Positions 8,252 to 18,582 are shown, numbered from the stretch's first letter. The stretch is 64,000 nucleotides of DNA from Marinobacter iranensis (GCF_029207565.1 NZ_JANCMW010000002.1:372001-436000); one strand, 5' to 3'. Notes: generated from the letters alone by a model not told the origin. Numbers and translations: made by a program.

Positions 8252-8534
8252 ATGAACGGCGTCGAACTTCTTTCCCAGCCACTGACCCTGAAAAACGGGG
8301 CGGTGACTTCCAATCGCTTTGCCAAGTCCGCCATGAGTGAAACCCTGGGTACGATGGATAACCGTGTGACGAAGGGATCTGCCACGGCTCTACCGGACAT
8401 GGGCCGAGGGCGGCACGGGGCTTTCTATTACCGGGAGCGTGATGATGGATCGCCGCCATATCGGCGAGCCGGGGAATGTGGTGCTGGAGGATGAGCGGGA
8501 TTTTGCGTTGTTGCAGGCGTGGGCGCGGGAGTAG
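8252..8534 (+). pseudogene. frameshifted N-terminal fragment of an NADH:flavin oxidoreductase (old yellow enzyme family)
   Basis: ATG 8252, preceded by GGAGG at 8240-8244, opens a frame beginning N-G-V-E-L-L-S-Q-P-L-T-L-K-N-G, the typical start of an old-yellow-enzyme barrel. A frameshift near 8375-8385 breaks it. In the next frame the match continues as L-Y-R-T-W-A-E-G-G-T-G-L-S-I-T-G, V-M-M-D-R-R and G-E-P-G-N-V-V-L-E-D-E-R-D until TAG 8532-8534. Only about 95 of roughly 370-410 expected codons remain; the rest of the flavin barrel is missing. The gene therefore has a frameshift plus a 3' deletion and cannot make an enzyme. Confidence 0.8.
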
Positions 8535-8551
8535 TTCTTGTGGCCACAAAC

Positions 8552-8574
8552 AAAAACCCCGGCCGAAGCCGGGG
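8552..8574 (-). terminator. intrinsic terminator of the first porin gene
   Basis: Read on the minus strand, CCCCGGC-TTCG-GCCGGGG (8557-8574) forms a perfect 7-bp stem with a TTCG tetraloop, followed by TTTTT and a further T-rich run (complement of 8546-8556). It lies 28 nt past the porin stop codon. Confidence 0.9.
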
Positions 8575-8601
8575 TCTCTGTAGAGTTAACTTCTAAAAGG
8601 T

Positions 8602-9747
8602 TTAGAAGTTGTACTGAGCGGCAAACAGCAGGCGGCTTGCGTCGCCGTCGTCGCCACTGACGTTTTCACGTTTCAGGAACTGGTATTCAACGCCCATCAT
8701 GACGTTTTTGACCGGAGTCCACTGGTAGTTGGCCATGACAGCAGAGTTGGATTCGCTCTGGTCTCCAACGGCTACACCGTCATCTTCAGCATCATCCCAG
8801 TCAACTTCGACCATGCCGTAGCCAACGTTGATGCTGCGACCACCGCCAAGGTTAAAGCCCGCGCCAACCGAACCGCCGTAACCGGAGATGGTTTCCACAT
8901 CACCAGATGCTGGGTCAACATAGGCGCTTGCAGCACCGAAGTTGTCACCTGAGCGGTACAGGAAGCTGTTAGCACCATCAGTGTAGGACAGTGTACCCTG
9001 GATGGTGATCATATCGCTCAGAGCCATCTTCAGCGCACCGAAGGTGGCGAACCCCATTGAGCTCTCGTCTTCCGTGCCAGTGTCGTAACCGACTTGATGC
9101 GCAAGAATGGCAGCGGAGTATGACAGGCCGCCCTGAGAGTCTTGCAGGCGAGCAGTGATCGCTGGAAGGCCATCTTTTGTGTCTGTGGAAGCGCCTGTGG
9201 GATCAAGCAGAGAGTTCTGCGGATCCTCAAGAGAGAACGACAGAGGACCAGTGGTGTAACGAGCCTGAGCTACACGACCCTGATAACCGGCAAGGCCTGG
9301 CAGAGAGTCGAAGTCCAGCGTCGAGGTGTTACCTACAAAGCTTGTGAAGTTAGACCAGGTCTGGCCCATCAGGACGCCATTGTACTCACCATAGGCATGG
9401 CGCAGACGAAGCGAACCGCCACCGCCGCCGCGGAAGTCACCTTCCACATTAACTGTAACGCCTTCCGGTGTTACGGTTTTCAGGCCAATCCGGCTCTGGA
9501 ATGCGTCAGCGCCGAAGTGGCCGTCGGCTGCATCGTCGTTGTTTACAAGGCCATCGTAGGAACCAGAGCGAGTGCTCAGCGCCTGGTTGCTGTCAATATC
9601 GTAGGAAGCGTTGAGGCGGCCATAGCCGTAGATGTCGGTTTGGTAGCCACCAGTTTCAAAGCTGATTGCATTTGCCTGCGCAGCTACCCCCAGAATTGCT
9701 ACCGCAGCCGTTGATCGAATTGCCATTCTCAGTTTGTTGCTTTGCAT
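8602..9747 (-). CDS. outer-membrane porin, DcaP-like/trimeric type
   Basis: A 381-residue outer-membrane beta-barrel porin. I start at ATG 9747, not the in-frame ATG 63 nt upstream, because it gives a clean Sec signal peptide (K-L-R-M-A-I-R-S, a hydrophobic stretch, cleavage after A-Q-A-N-A near residue 27). The mature protein begins with a short glycine/tyrosine-rich part leading to D-I-Y-G-Y-G-R-L-N-A-S-Y-D-I-D, shows alternating amphipathic strands throughout, and ends in A-A-Q-Y-N-F with the terminal Phe needed for outer-membrane assembly. The porin at 41206 is a clear paralogue. The substrate cannot be read from sequence; related porins pass organic acids and other small solutes. An intrinsic terminator follows. 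Confidence 0.9.
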   Translation of the reverse strand: MQSNKLRMAIRSTAAVAILGVAAQANAISFETGGYQTDIYGYGRLNASYDIDSNQALSTRSGSYDGLVNNDDAADGHFGADAFQSRIGLKTVTPEGVTVNVEGDFRGGGGGSLRLRHAYGEYNGVLMGQTWSNFTSFVGNTSTLDFDSLPGLAGYQGRVAQARYTTGPLSFSLEDPQNSLLDPTGASTDTKDGLPAITARLQDSQGGLSYSAAILAHQVGYDTGTEDESSMGFATFGALKMALSDMITIQGTLSYTDGANSFLYRSGDNFGAASAYVDPASGDVETISGYGGSVGAGFNLGGGRSINVGYGMVEVDWDDAEDDGVAVGDQSESNSAVMANYQWTPVKNVMMGVEYQFLKRENVSGDDGDASRLLFAAQYNF

Positions 9748-9833
9748 CTTTGTTGTCTCCACACTTATTTTTGTTGGACCCATTTCAAAGTAGTTACGAA
9801 TCCATGACATTTCAAATAAATTCTTGCATTAAT

Positions 9834-9847
9834 TAGACGAATGTCTA
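9834..9847. promoter_or_regulatory. 14-bp dyad upstream of the first porin gene
   Basis: TAGAC-GAAT-GTCTA is a perfect inverted repeat about 90 bp upstream of the porin start, in AT-rich DNA that must carry the porin promoter. The AGAC-N4-GTCT shape resembles TetR-type operators, but which regulator binds is unknown. No equivalent dyad was seen upstream of the second porin. Confidence 0.4.
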
Positions 9848-9953
9848 TACAACGAAATCGGTGGGTTAGGGGAACTTTTTGAGGATTGTGTTTATTTCCC
9901 CGCGCCAGTAGGGCAGAACATCGGCTATTTCGGGCTTTGCGTACCTATCTCCC

Positions 9954-11405
9954 ATGACGAAAAATTTTCAAATTCTTGGCTCTGCCACTTTCGCTTTTCT
10001 CGATATTGAGACCACTGGCGGCAATGCCTCCCATGACCGGATTACGGAGATTGGTATCCGTTTCTGGCGTTCCGGGCAGGTCGTGGGCGAGTGGCAGACG
10101 CTGGTCAATCCGGAAACGCGGATTTCCTCGTTCATCCAGAGCCTGACCGGCATCTCCAATGCCATGGTGGCGGATGCGCCGGTATTTGCGGACATTGCCG
10201 GGGAATTGGAGGGCCAGTTGAAGGACACTATTTTTGTTGCCCACAACGCCCGTTTTGATTACGGCTTTATTAAAGCCGAGTTCCGGCGCCTGGGTTTGCT
10301 GTTTTCAGCAAAGGTGCTCTGCACCGTGAAGCTGTCACGCAAGCTGTATCCTGGCTTCCGCCGTCACAATATGGATGCCCTGATTGAGCGCCACGGCCTT
10401 GGGCAGGTTCAGCGCCACCGTGCGCTGGGGGATGTCTCCGCGATGATGGCGTTCTTTGATCGTGCACTGACGGAGAAAGGAAGCGATGCCATGGAGGTGG
10501 CGATCCGTGATCTGCTCCAGCGGCCGAGCATTCCCTCCAATCTGCCCACGGATATGCTTCAGGATCTTCCGCGCGGGCCCGGGGTCTATCGGTTCTATGG
10601 CGAAAACGACGTGCTTCTATACGTAGGTAAAAGTACTAACATCGCCCAGCGTGTGGCCTCTCACTTCTCTGGTGATCACAATTCCAGCCGTGGCATCCGC
10701 ATGTCCGAGAGCCTGCGGCGGGTGGACTGGACAGAAACCGCTGGCGAGCTGGGCGCGTTACTGCTTGAATTAAAGCAGATAAAGCAGTTGAAGCCGCTGT
10801 TTAACCGGCGCTCCCGGGCGGCCAAGAACCTAGTGAGTATTGAGCTGACGGAGAACGCGTCGGGCTATTTGCAGGCGCGTCTGGTGTGGGAGATTGAACC
10901 ACACCGGCTGGGCGACTATTTTGGTCTGTTTCGCAGTAAAAAGGACGCCGAGAAAGCGCTCAGTGGCATCGCCGCAAAGAACGACCTGTGCAACAAGTTG
11001 CTGGGGCTGGAGCCGGATGACGACGGCCCTTGCTTCCAGCGTTCCCTCGGCCGCTGCAAGGGCGCCTGTGACGGTGGCGAGGATGTGGTGAAGTACAACC
11101 TGAGGGTACAGATCGCGTTCCACGGGCTGCGCCTGAAAACCTGGCCCTGGAAAGGCCCCGTGGGTGTGGTGGAGCACAACGACAAAACCGGCAGGACCGA
11201 TATCCTGGTGGTCTATAACTGGATGCACGTTGCAACGCTGCATGGAATGGATGAGCTGGAAGATCTGTCGTTGCGGGGCCAGGCCGTCAATTTTGACCTG
11301 GATTCCTACAAACTGGTGGTCAAGGCCCTGATGGGGCAGGATGGTCGGTCGCTGAAGGTTCTGGAACTGGATGCGGTGGGCGCGCCGGATGTGCTCATGC
11401 CCTGA
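9954..11405 (+). CDS. DEDDh 3'-5' exonuclease fused to a GIY-YIG (Cho/UvrC-like) endonuclease
   Basis: A 483-residue two-nuclease protein. Residues about 12-175 are a DnaQ/epsilon-type exonuclease with all DEDDh residues visible: D17-I-E19, D102 (H-N-A-R-F-D), H155 and D160 (H-R-A-L-G-D). Residues about 203-290 are a GIY-YIG domain (G210-V-Y and L-Y223-V-G with R233) as in UvrC and E. coli Cho. The remaining C-terminal part, with a Cys-containing segment (C-F-Q-R-S-L-G-R-C-K-G-A-C near residue 360), resembles the UvrC/Cho middle region. Such fusions occur in actinobacteria and some proteobacteria and are presumed to act in DNA repair, the endonuclease nicking and the exonuclease trimming. It stands alone, 50 nt before astC. 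Confidence 0.88.
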   Translation: MTKNFQILGSATFAFLDIETTGGNASHDRITEIGIRFWRSGQVVGEWQTLVNPETRISSFIQSLTGISNAMVADAPVFADIAGELEGQLKDTIFVAHNARFDYGFIKAEFRRLGLLFSAKVLCTVKLSRKLYPGFRRHNMDALIERHGLGQVQRHRALGDVSAMMAFFDRALTEKGSDAMEVAIRDLLQRPSIPSNLPTDMLQDLPRGPGVYRFYGENDVLLYVGKSTNIAQRVASHFSGDHNSSRGIRMSESLRRVDWTETAGELGALLLELKQIKQLKPLFNRRSRAAKNLVSIELTENASGYLQARLVWEIEPHRLGDYFGLFRSKKDAEKALSGIAAKNDLCNKLLGLEPDDDGPCFQRSLGRCKGACDGGEDVVKYNLRVQIAFHGLRLKTWPWKGPVGVVEHNDKTGRTDILVVYNWMHVATLHGMDELEDLSLRGQAVNFDLDSYKLVVKALMGQDGRSLKVLELDAVGAPDVLMP

Positions 11406-11446
11406 GTGGCGTATGATTAAACGTATCTTTTCATGTTTTTGTTTGA

Positions 11447-12673
<1,227 letters not shown>

Positions 12674-12723
12674 CAGGCGTCAGGCAAGGACATTAACCAC
12701 AGACATTAATAGGGGAGCCGCCT

Positions 12724-13740
12724 ATGTGGCTGGTACGTCCGGCTCAGCCGGGTGACCTGAACGACATACTCGACATCGCCGGGGGCCAGGGCCCCCGGAT
12801 GTCATCCACCCTGCCCAAAAAAGAGGACGCGCTGTCCGCCAAGATTGAACAATCCGCCCGTTCCTTTGCCGGCACGAACAAGGCCGACGAGCCTAAACGG
12901 TTCCTGTTTGTGCTGGAAGAAGCCAGCACTGGCAAAGTTCAGGGTGTGTCCGGGATTGACGCCCGGGCGGGCAATGGCCAACCCTTCTATAATTACCGGC
13001 AGGACGCGCTTATCCATGCGTCCCATGAGTTGGGCACTTCCCGCCGGGTGGAAGTCCTGTACCCCTCCCATGCGCTGACGGACCACACTCTGCTGTGCTC
13101 ATTCACGATTACACCCGAGTTGCGCGGTAGCGATGCGTTTGAGCTGCTGTCCCGGGCCAGGATGTTGTTCATTGCGAGCCATCGTGAACTGTTCACGGAC
13201 CAGGTTGTCGTGGAAATACAGGGGGTACAAACCGACGACGGCAAGGTTCCCTTCTGGGACAGTCTGGGGCGGCACTTCTTTAACATGGATTTTGAAACCG
13301 CGGATCAGTATTCCGGTCTGCTGAGCAAAACCTTTATTGCAGAACTCATGCCACCCAACCCGATCTATGTCACCTTATTGAGCCAGGCTGCCCGGGAAGC
13401 CTTGGGGCAGCCCCATACCCAAACCCGTGCAACCTTCAAACTGCTTCAGCAGGAAGGGTTCCGGGGAGGGTGTTATCTCGATATCTTTGATGCCGGGCCG
13501 GTTCTGGAAGCCCGCACCGACGCACTCAAGTCTGTTGTCACCAGCCACCCGAAAACCTTGCATGCTGCCAATACCGACGACGGCGAGCTGTGCCTGATTT
13601 CCGGGGGTGAGGGTGAAGGCTTTCGCTGCACATTGACCACGCTCACCGAGAGCCTTCAGGGCGAAGTGAAGGTGCCGCTAAAAACCTGGGAATGCCTGGG
13701 CAGGAGTTCCGGTGACAAGGTAAGGATTACGCCGTTATGA
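12724..13740 (+). CDS. aruF: arginine N-succinyltransferase, alpha subunit
   Basis: One of two homologous AstA-type subunits that together transfer succinyl from succinyl-CoA to arginine (or ornithine), the entry step of the AST pathway. The 338-residue protein has the AstA start (W-L-V-R-P-A-Q-P-G-D-L-N-D) and N-acetyltransferase-like fold, with F-Y-N-Y-R, the H-T-L-L-C-S-F strand and F-W-D-S-L-G-R-H-F-F all aligning with the next gene. Two tandem copies are typical of Pseudomonas-like bacteria, whereas E. coli has one astA. GGGGAG precedes the ATG by 6 nt. The gene lies 50 nt after astC and 28 nt before aruG. Confidence 0.93.
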   Translation: MWLVRPAQPGDLNDILDIAGGQGPRMSSTLPKKEDALSAKIEQSARSFAGTNKADEPKRFLFVLEEASTGKVQGVSGIDARAGNGQPFYNYRQDALIHASHELGTSRRVEVLYPSHALTDHTLLCSFTITPELRGSDAFELLSRARMLFIASHRELFTDQVVVEIQGVQTDDGKVPFWDSLGRHFFNMDFETADQYSGLLSKTFIAELMPPNPIYVTLLSQAAREALGQPHTQTRATFKLLQQEGFRGGCYLDIFDAGPVLEARTDALKSVVTSHPKTLHAANTDDGELCLISGGEGEGFRCTLTTLTESLQGEVKVPLKTWECLGRSSGDKVRITPL

Positions 13741-13768
13741 GCAGGGCAATCACAGACAGGAGGCCGGA

Positions 13769-14815
13769 ATGCTGGTAATCCGACCCTTGCAGGAAAACGA
13801 TCTGGACGCCCTTTACGCGATGGCGGAGGGGGCCGGTAAGGGGCTGACCACCTTGCCCGCGGACCGGGAACTGCTAACGAAGAAAATCAACCATGCCCGG
13901 GAAACCTTCAACCAGCGCTGCGCCCCGGAAGCGGGGCTCTACCTGTTTGCCCTGGAAGACACTGAATTGAAGCGGTGTGTGGGTATCAGCGGTATACAGG
14001 CCCGGGTTGGCCTGGACGAGGTGTTCTACAATTACCGGCTCAGCGTTACCGTGAATGCATCCCGCGAGTTGGATGTGCATGTACGCACGCCCACGTTGCA
14101 TTTGTCCAACGACATGACGGACACCACCGAGATCTGTTCGCTGCTGCTGTCGAGTTCCCACCGGGGTGGTGGAACCGGCCTGTTGCTGTCCCGCTGCCGT
14201 TTCATGTACCTGGACGATTTCAGGAAACATTTTTCCGAGAAGGTGTTTGCCGAGATGCGGGGCGTGTCGGACGACAACGGCCAGAGCCCATTGTGGGATG
14301 CCCTGGGCAGCAAGTTCTTTGACATGGAATTCAGCGAGGCAGACATGCTGTCAGGCCTTGGCAACAAATCGTTTATTGCGGAACTGATGCCGAAATACCC
14401 CATTTACCTGCCCATGCTGCCAGATGCGGCCCGGGCAGTGATTGGCCAGGTACACGAGAACACCGCGCCTGCGCTTAAAATGCTGCAGGCGGAAGGATTC
14501 AACTTCAATGGCATGGTGGACATCTTCGACGGTGGCCCGGTGGTTGAGGCATTCATTCACAACGTCCGCACCGTGCGCGAGGGCATCAGCCGCCATGTCA
14601 TGATCCGCAAGAAGCCGCTGGATATGAACGTGCCGGCGGAAGAGCAGGTGATGATATCCAACCGCTCGTTCCGGGACTTTCGGGTAACCACCATACCGGC
14701 CGAGTGTATCGGGCTCGATACTGTCAGTGTCCCGGCTGAAGTGGCGGAGGTGCTGGAAGTGGAGTCCGGCGACCGTGTGCGGCTAGCCCCATTGAAAGAT
14801 ACCGGAAGGAGGTAA
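13769..14815 (+). CDS. aruG: arginine N-succinyltransferase, beta subunit
   Basis: Second AstA-type subunit of arginine N-succinyltransferase, 348 residues, recognisably homologous to the preceding protein along its length: [11 protein letters not shown] start, [25 protein letters not shown] and [12 protein letters not shown]. The C-terminal end [12 protein letters not shown] matches the V-R-I-T-P-L end of AruF. GGAGG lies 5 nt before the ATG. Its stop overlaps the first possible ATG of astD in TAATG, so translation of the two is likely coupled. Confidence 0.93.
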   Translation: MLVIRPLQENDLDALYAMAEGAGKGLTTLPADRELLTKKINHARETFNQRCAPEAGLYLFALEDTELKRCVGISGIQARVGLDEVFYNYRLSVTVNASRELDVHVRTPTLHLSNDMTDTTEICSLLLSSSHRGGGTGLLLSRCRFMYLDDFRKHFSEKVFAEMRGVSDDNGQSPLWDALGSKFFDMEFSEADMLSGLGNKSFIAELMPKYPIYLPMLPDAARAVIGQVHENTAPALKMLQAEGFNFNGMVDIFDGGPVVEAFIHNVRTVREGISRHVMIRKKPLDMNVPAEEQVMISNRSFRDFRVTTIPAECIGLDTVSVPAEVAEVLEVESGDRVRLAPLKDTGRR

Positions 14816-14820
14816 TGATT

Positions 14821-16296
14821 ATGGCAAACCTGACAGGCCAACTGTTTATTGACGGACTCTGGCTGGAAGGCCATGGCGACTTTTTCGAATCCCTCCAGCC
14901 GGTTACCGGTGACACGATCTGGGATGGCGTCAGCGCCAGCATCGAGGACGTGGACGCCGCCGTGCGAGAGGCCCGCAATGCGTTTGTTGACTGGCGCAAG
15001 CGCCCGTTCAGTGAGCGCCAGGCACTGGTGGAGAAGTTTGGTAAACTGCTGGAAGAGCACAAGGAGGAGTTGGCGCACCAGATCGGATCGGAAACGGGCA
15101 AGCCCCTGTGGGAATCCCGCACCGAAGTGGCGGCGATGATTGGCAAGATTGGAATATCCGTCAATGCCTATCATGACCGCACCGGCCATTCCGAGTCCGA
15201 CGTTGCCGGTGGCCACGCTGTATTGCGGCATCGCCCCCATGGCGTGGTGGCCGTCTTCGGCCCGTATAATTTTCCGGGGCACCTGCCCAATGGCCACATC
15301 GTACCGGCTTTGCTGGCGGGCAATACCGTGGTGTTCAAGCCCAGCGAGCTGACCCCCGGTGTCGCCGAAGTGACTGTTAAGCTCTGGGAAAAGGCCGGTA
15401 TTCCCCCGGGCGTGATTAACCTGGTTCAGGGGGCGGCGTCAACTGGCAAATCCCTGTCCTCACACCCCGGCGTGGACGGGCTGTTCTTTACCGGCAGCTC
15501 CACTGTCGGGCATTTGCTACATAAACAGTTTGGCGGCCAGCCCGAGAAAATCCTGGCATTGGAAATGGGCGGCAATAACCCGCTGATCGTACAGAACATC
15601 CATGACGTGGATGGCGCCGTGCACCATGCGCTGCAGTCTGCCTTCTTGTCTGCCGGCCAGCGTTGCACCTGCGCCCGCCGTCTGCTGGTGCCCAAAGGCA
15701 CCAAGGGTGACCAGTTCCTGGAACGTTTCACTGAAGTGGTCAGCCGCATAAAGGTGGGTGATTTCGACGCTGACCCGCAACCGTTCATGGGCTCGGTGAT
15801 CTCGTCGGAGGCGGCCGATAAGCTGCTGGCGGCCCAGAAGAGCCTGCTGGAGCAAGGTGGCAAGTCGCTACTGGAAATGAAACGGCTGCGGGAAGGCACC
15901 GGCCTGCTGTCGCCGGGTATCGTGGATGCCACCGGCCTGGACCTGGTGGATGAGGAGTTCTTTGGGCCGCTGCTGACGGTTTACCGGTACAAGAGCTTTG
16001 ACGAGGCCCTGGAGTTGGCCAACAACACCCGTTACGGGCTATCTGCCGGTATCCTGACCGATGACCACAAACTCTATGAGCGGTTGGCCGACGAAGTGCG
16101 TGCCGGCATCGTAAACTGGAACCGTCCATTGACCGGCGCCAGCAGTGCGGCTCCGTTCGGCGGTGTTGGCGCCAGCGGCAATCATCGCCCCAGCGCCTAT
16201 TACGCCGCTGATTACTGCGCCTGGCCCATGGCCTCGCTGGAAGCGAAGAAGAGTGAAGTGCCGGAAAGCCTTGCACCAGGATTAAATTTCGATTGA
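14821..16296 (+). CDS. astD: N-succinylglutamate 5-semialdehyde dehydrogenase
   Basis: Aldehyde dehydrogenase (491 residues) that oxidises succinylglutamate semialdehyde to succinylglutamate with NAD, the fourth AST step. The catalytic Cys is C282 in G-Q-R-C-T-C-A-R-R and the general-base Glu is E248 in [20 protein letters not shown] and the late E-E-F-F-G-P-L are the usual ALDH signatures. Two starts are possible: 14815, overlapping the aruG stop, and 14821. AAGGAGG at 14806-14812 is 8 nt before 14821 but only 2 nt before 14815, so I choose 14821. astB follows after 13 nt. Confidence 0.95.
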   Translation: MANLTGQLFIDGLWLEGHGDFFESLQPVTGDTIWDGVSASIEDVDAAVREARNAFVDWRKRPFSERQALVEKFGKLLEEHKEELAHQIGSETGKPLWESRTEVAAMIGKIGISVNAYHDRTGHSESDVAGGHAVLRHRPHGVVAVFGPYNFPGHLPNGHIVPALLAGNTVVFKPSELTPGVAEVTVKLWEKAGIPPGVINLVQGAASTGKSLSSHPGVDGLFFTGSSTVGHLLHKQFGGQPEKILALEMGGNNPLIVQNIHDVDGAVHHALQSAFLSAGQRCTCARRLLVPKGTKGDQFLERFTEVVSRIKVGDFDADPQPFMGSVISSEAADKLLAAQKSLLEQGGKSLLEMKRLREGTGLLSPGIVDATGLDLVDEEFFGPLLTVYRYKSFDEALELANNTRYGLSAGILTDDHKLYERLADEVRAGIVNWNRPLTGASSAAPFGGVGASGNHRPSAYYAADYCAWPMASLEAKKSEVPESLAPGLNFD

Positions 16297-16309
16297 TGGA
16301 AAACAAGAC

Positions 16310-17650
16310 ATGGCCAAGCACGCGGTAGAAGCCAACTTTGATGGCCTGGTAGGGCCGACCCACAACTACGCCGGGTTGTCGTGGGGCAACGTGGCCTCCA
16401 AGTCCAACGTTCGCTCGGTGTCCAACCCCAAGGAAGCAGCGTTGCAGGGGTTGGCCAAGATGAAACGGTTGGCGGACCGTGGCTTCGTGCAGGGGGTGCT
16501 TCCGCCTCATGAGCGCCCACACATTCCCACCTTGCGGGCACTGGGTTTCAGTGGCTCGGACAGCGACATCCTCCGCGCCGCTGCTGACCAGAGCCCTTCC
16601 ATCCTGGCAGCTGCCTCCTCGGCGTCGACCATGTGGACGGCCAATGCCGCGACGGTCTCGCCGAGCGCGGACACGGCTGATCACCGTGTACACTTCACCC
16701 CGGCCAACCTGAGCGCCAAGTTCCACCGGTCCATTGAGCATCGTGTAACTGGCCGGGCCCTGAAATCCATCTTTGCGGATGAATCCTGGTTTGCCCACCA
16801 CCCGTCCTTGCCATCAGTCAGCCAGTTCGGCGACGAAGGTGCGGCCAACCACACCCGCTTGTGCGCGGGTTACGGCGAACCGGGCGTGGAACTGTTTGTT
16901 TACGGCCAGATTGCCTTCAACGAAAAGGCCCCGGCCCCCAAACTCTATCCCGCCCGCCAGACCCTGGAAGCCTCCCAGGCCATCGCCCGGCTGCACGGCC
17001 TGAAAGACAGCCATGTGGTCTTCGCCCAGCAGAACCCCGAGGCCATCGACGCCGGCGTCTTCCACAATGACGTTATCGCGGTAGGCAATGGCAATACCCT
17101 GTTCTACCACGAACTGGCGTTCCTGGAGGAAGAAACCGTCCTGGCCAACATCCGCTCCCGCCTGACCGGTGCGGAACTGGAAGCGGTGCGGGTGAGCAGT
17201 GAACAGGTGCCGCTGGAAGACGCCGTAGCCTCGTACCTGTTCAACAGCCAGTTACTGAACACACCGGATGGCATGATGCTGGCAGTGCCGGGAGAGTGCC
17301 GGGAAATTGCCTCGGTCAGTCGCTATCTTGATGAACTGGTGCAAGACGCAGGCCCGATTACCTCGGTGGAGGTTTTCGACGTCAAACAGTCCATGCGCAA
17401 CGGCGGCGGGCCGGCGTGTTTGCGGTTGCGGGTGGTGTTGAACGACGACGAACTCAAGGCCATGCATCATGGGGTATTGCTTACCGATGCGCTATATGAG
17501 CGGCTGACAACCTGGGTGGAGGCGCATTACCGGGAGGAACTGTCGCAGGGTGACCTGGGTGACCCGATGTTGCTGGAGGAGGTTCGCAAGGCGCTTGATG
17601 AGCTGACGGGGATTCTGGGGCTTGGGTCCATATACGACTTTCAGCTTTGA
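16310..17650 (+). CDS. astB: N-succinylarginine dihydrolase
   Basis: A 446-residue enzyme of the amidinotransferase/deiminase fold that hydrolyses N2-succinylarginine to succinylornithine, two ammonia and CO2, the second AST step. It begins [18 protein letters not shown], the family signature, and carries the catalytic cysteine C370 in [23 protein letters not shown] holds the histidine region. Length equals that of E. coli AstB (447). It is the last gene of the operon and is followed by a small hairpin and then by a structured repeat. astE, the final step, lies at 22775 on the other strand. Confidence 0.96.
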   Translation: MAKHAVEANFDGLVGPTHNYAGLSWGNVASKSNVRSVSNPKEAALQGLAKMKRLADRGFVQGVLPPHERPHIPTLRALGFSGSDSDILRAAADQSPSILAAASSASTMWTANAATVSPSADTADHRVHFTPANLSAKFHRSIEHRVTGRALKSIFADESWFAHHPSLPSVSQFGDEGAANHTRLCAGYGEPGVELFVYGQIAFNEKAPAPKLYPARQTLEASQAIARLHGLKDSHVVFAQQNPEAIDAGVFHNDVIAVGNGNTLFYHELAFLEEETVLANIRSRLTGAELEAVRVSSEQVPLEDAVASYLFNSQLLNTPDGMMLAVPGECREIASVSRYLDELVQDAGPITSVEVFDVKQSMRNGGGPACLRLRVVLNDDELKAMHHGVLLTDALYERLTTWVEAHYREELSQGDLGDPMLLEEVRKALDELTGILGLGSIYDFQL

Positions 17651-17659
17651 GTGATTTTT

Positions 17660-17685
17660 GTCGGATTACGCTTCGCTAATCCGAC
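17660..17685. repeat. REP-like palindrome (GTCGGATTA...TAATCCGAC)
   Basis: GTCGGATTA (17660-17668) and TAATCCGAC (17677-17685) form a 9-bp stem, followed by CTACG. This motif is widespread between genes of proteobacteria. Sitting 10 nt after astB, it could stabilise or end the ast transcript, although a T-run is present only upstream (GATTTTTG, which would serve minus-strand transcripts). Confidence 0.65.
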
Positions 17686-17707
17686 CTACGTATCTGTGGT
17701 TGAGCGA

Positions 17708-17816
17708 GCGGCGGTGGGGAGGCTTCCCCAAAACCGTGGAGCGCCAGGGATGGCGCGACCGAGCCCTACAGGGACGTATTTACGGGCGTGTTTTGGGGAA
17801 GCCTCCCCACCGCCGC
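17708..17816 (+). repeat. structured intergenic repeat, copy 2
   Basis: Perfect 27-nt inverted arms (17708-17734 and 17790-17816) enclose a core that is almost the same as that of copy 1 (two differences in 57 nt) although the arms share nothing with copy 1. In the core, GCGCCA-GGGA-TGGCGC forms a 6-bp hairpin and TACAGGGACGTA a second; the loops read CAGGGATG and CAGGGACG. The core is in sense orientation downstream of astB and near the 3' end of the convergent tetR gene. Confidence 0.87.
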
Positions 17817-17846
17817 GGTATCTCCAAAATTAACAGGCGAGCCCCA

Positions 17847-18488
17847 TTAAGAGGCGATCGAGGAAGTCAGCATCTCCATGGTGTGACGAATCAGCGACTC
17901 CGCGGGAAAACCACCCTCCAGGCCACTCTCGGCCATTTCGCTCTGGCACAGCATGATCACGCCGTGCAGCGCGCCACGAAGGTATAGCGCCGTCTCCACT
18001 GGGTCATGGATGCGGTCGCGGTTCATGGTGCCGTCTTCCAGCCCCAGGTTTATCGCACCCACCATCAGGTCCATGGTCTGGGCCTTGCAGCAGAACATCT
18101 CTCCCGCCAACTCGTCATCCGCCTCCGCCATGGCCGTTGAGGCTGTTGTCAGCGCCGAGAAATAATCCGGCTGCTCACGGTAGAACTGGTAATAGGCATT
18201 CCCCATGGCCGTAATCTGAGCCAGCCCGGTATCCGCCGTCTGGCGGGCGTCCTCGAAGCGTTGGCACAGGCTGTGGCCAGCGCGCAGCATGATGCCGCGC
18301 TGGATCGCCGCCTTGTCCTTGAAGTACACATACAGCAGTGCGCGGCTGAGCGCGGCCGTGCGGGCGATGTCGTCCATGGACGTGCGCTCGTAGCCCTTCT
18401 CCGAAAACACCAGTTCCGCAGCGTCCAGGATGGCGTCGTACCTGGCCTGCTTTTCTTTCTCTCTACGGGTTTTTAACGGCTCACTCAT
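17847..18488 (-). CDS. TetR-family transcriptional regulator of the adjacent RND efflux genes
   Basis: A 213-residue TetR-type repressor. The N-terminal DNA-binding domain (about residues 13-60) reads A-I-L-D-A-A-E-L-V-F-S-E-K-G-Y then T-S-M-D-D-I-A-R-T-A and L-Y-V-Y-F-K-D-K, the family helix-turn-helix. The C-terminal ligand domain is not assignable to a named subfamily. It is transcribed divergently from the RND adaptor gene at 18654. The 165-bp gap holds two palindromes at 18552-18582, so local repression of the efflux operon, and probably of itself, is likely. The inducer is unknown. Confidence 0.88.
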   Translation of the reverse strand: MSEPLKTRREKEKQARYDAILDAAELVFSEKGYERTSMDDIARTAALSRALLYVYFKDKAAIQRGIMLRAGHSLCQRFEDARQTADTGLAQITAMGNAYYQFYREQPDYFSALTTASTAMAEADDELAGEMFCCKAQTMDLMVGAINLGLEDGTMNRDRIHDPVETALYLRGALHGVIMLCQSEMAESGLEGGFPAESLIRHTMEMLTSSIAS

Positions 18489-18551
18489 AGGGGCTTCCGG
18501 ATTATTGAAACTGCGCTCTCATGATACATGGTATACGATCAAAGCTGGTTA

Positions 18552-18582
18552 TTGACAAATTGTCAAAGAATGACATTATGTC
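18552..18582. promoter_or_regulatory. two adjacent palindromes overlapping the probable RND operon promoter
   Basis: TTGACA-AAT-TGTCAA (18552-18566) is a perfect 15-bp dyad, and GACAT-T-ATGTC (18572-18582) a second 11-bp dyad one helical turn further on (19.5 bp between centres). TTGACA is a consensus -35, and CATTAT at 18574-18579 sits 16 bp on as a possible -10. Operator and promoter therefore overlap, as expected for repression by the divergent TetR protein. Confidence 0.6.

Noticed and set aside
17651..17987. Small overlapping open frames downstream of astB
   Set aside because: They are made from the inverted arms and core of repeat copy 2; near-identical peptides arise wherever this core occurs (for example at 7971-8549), so they are repeat by-products.
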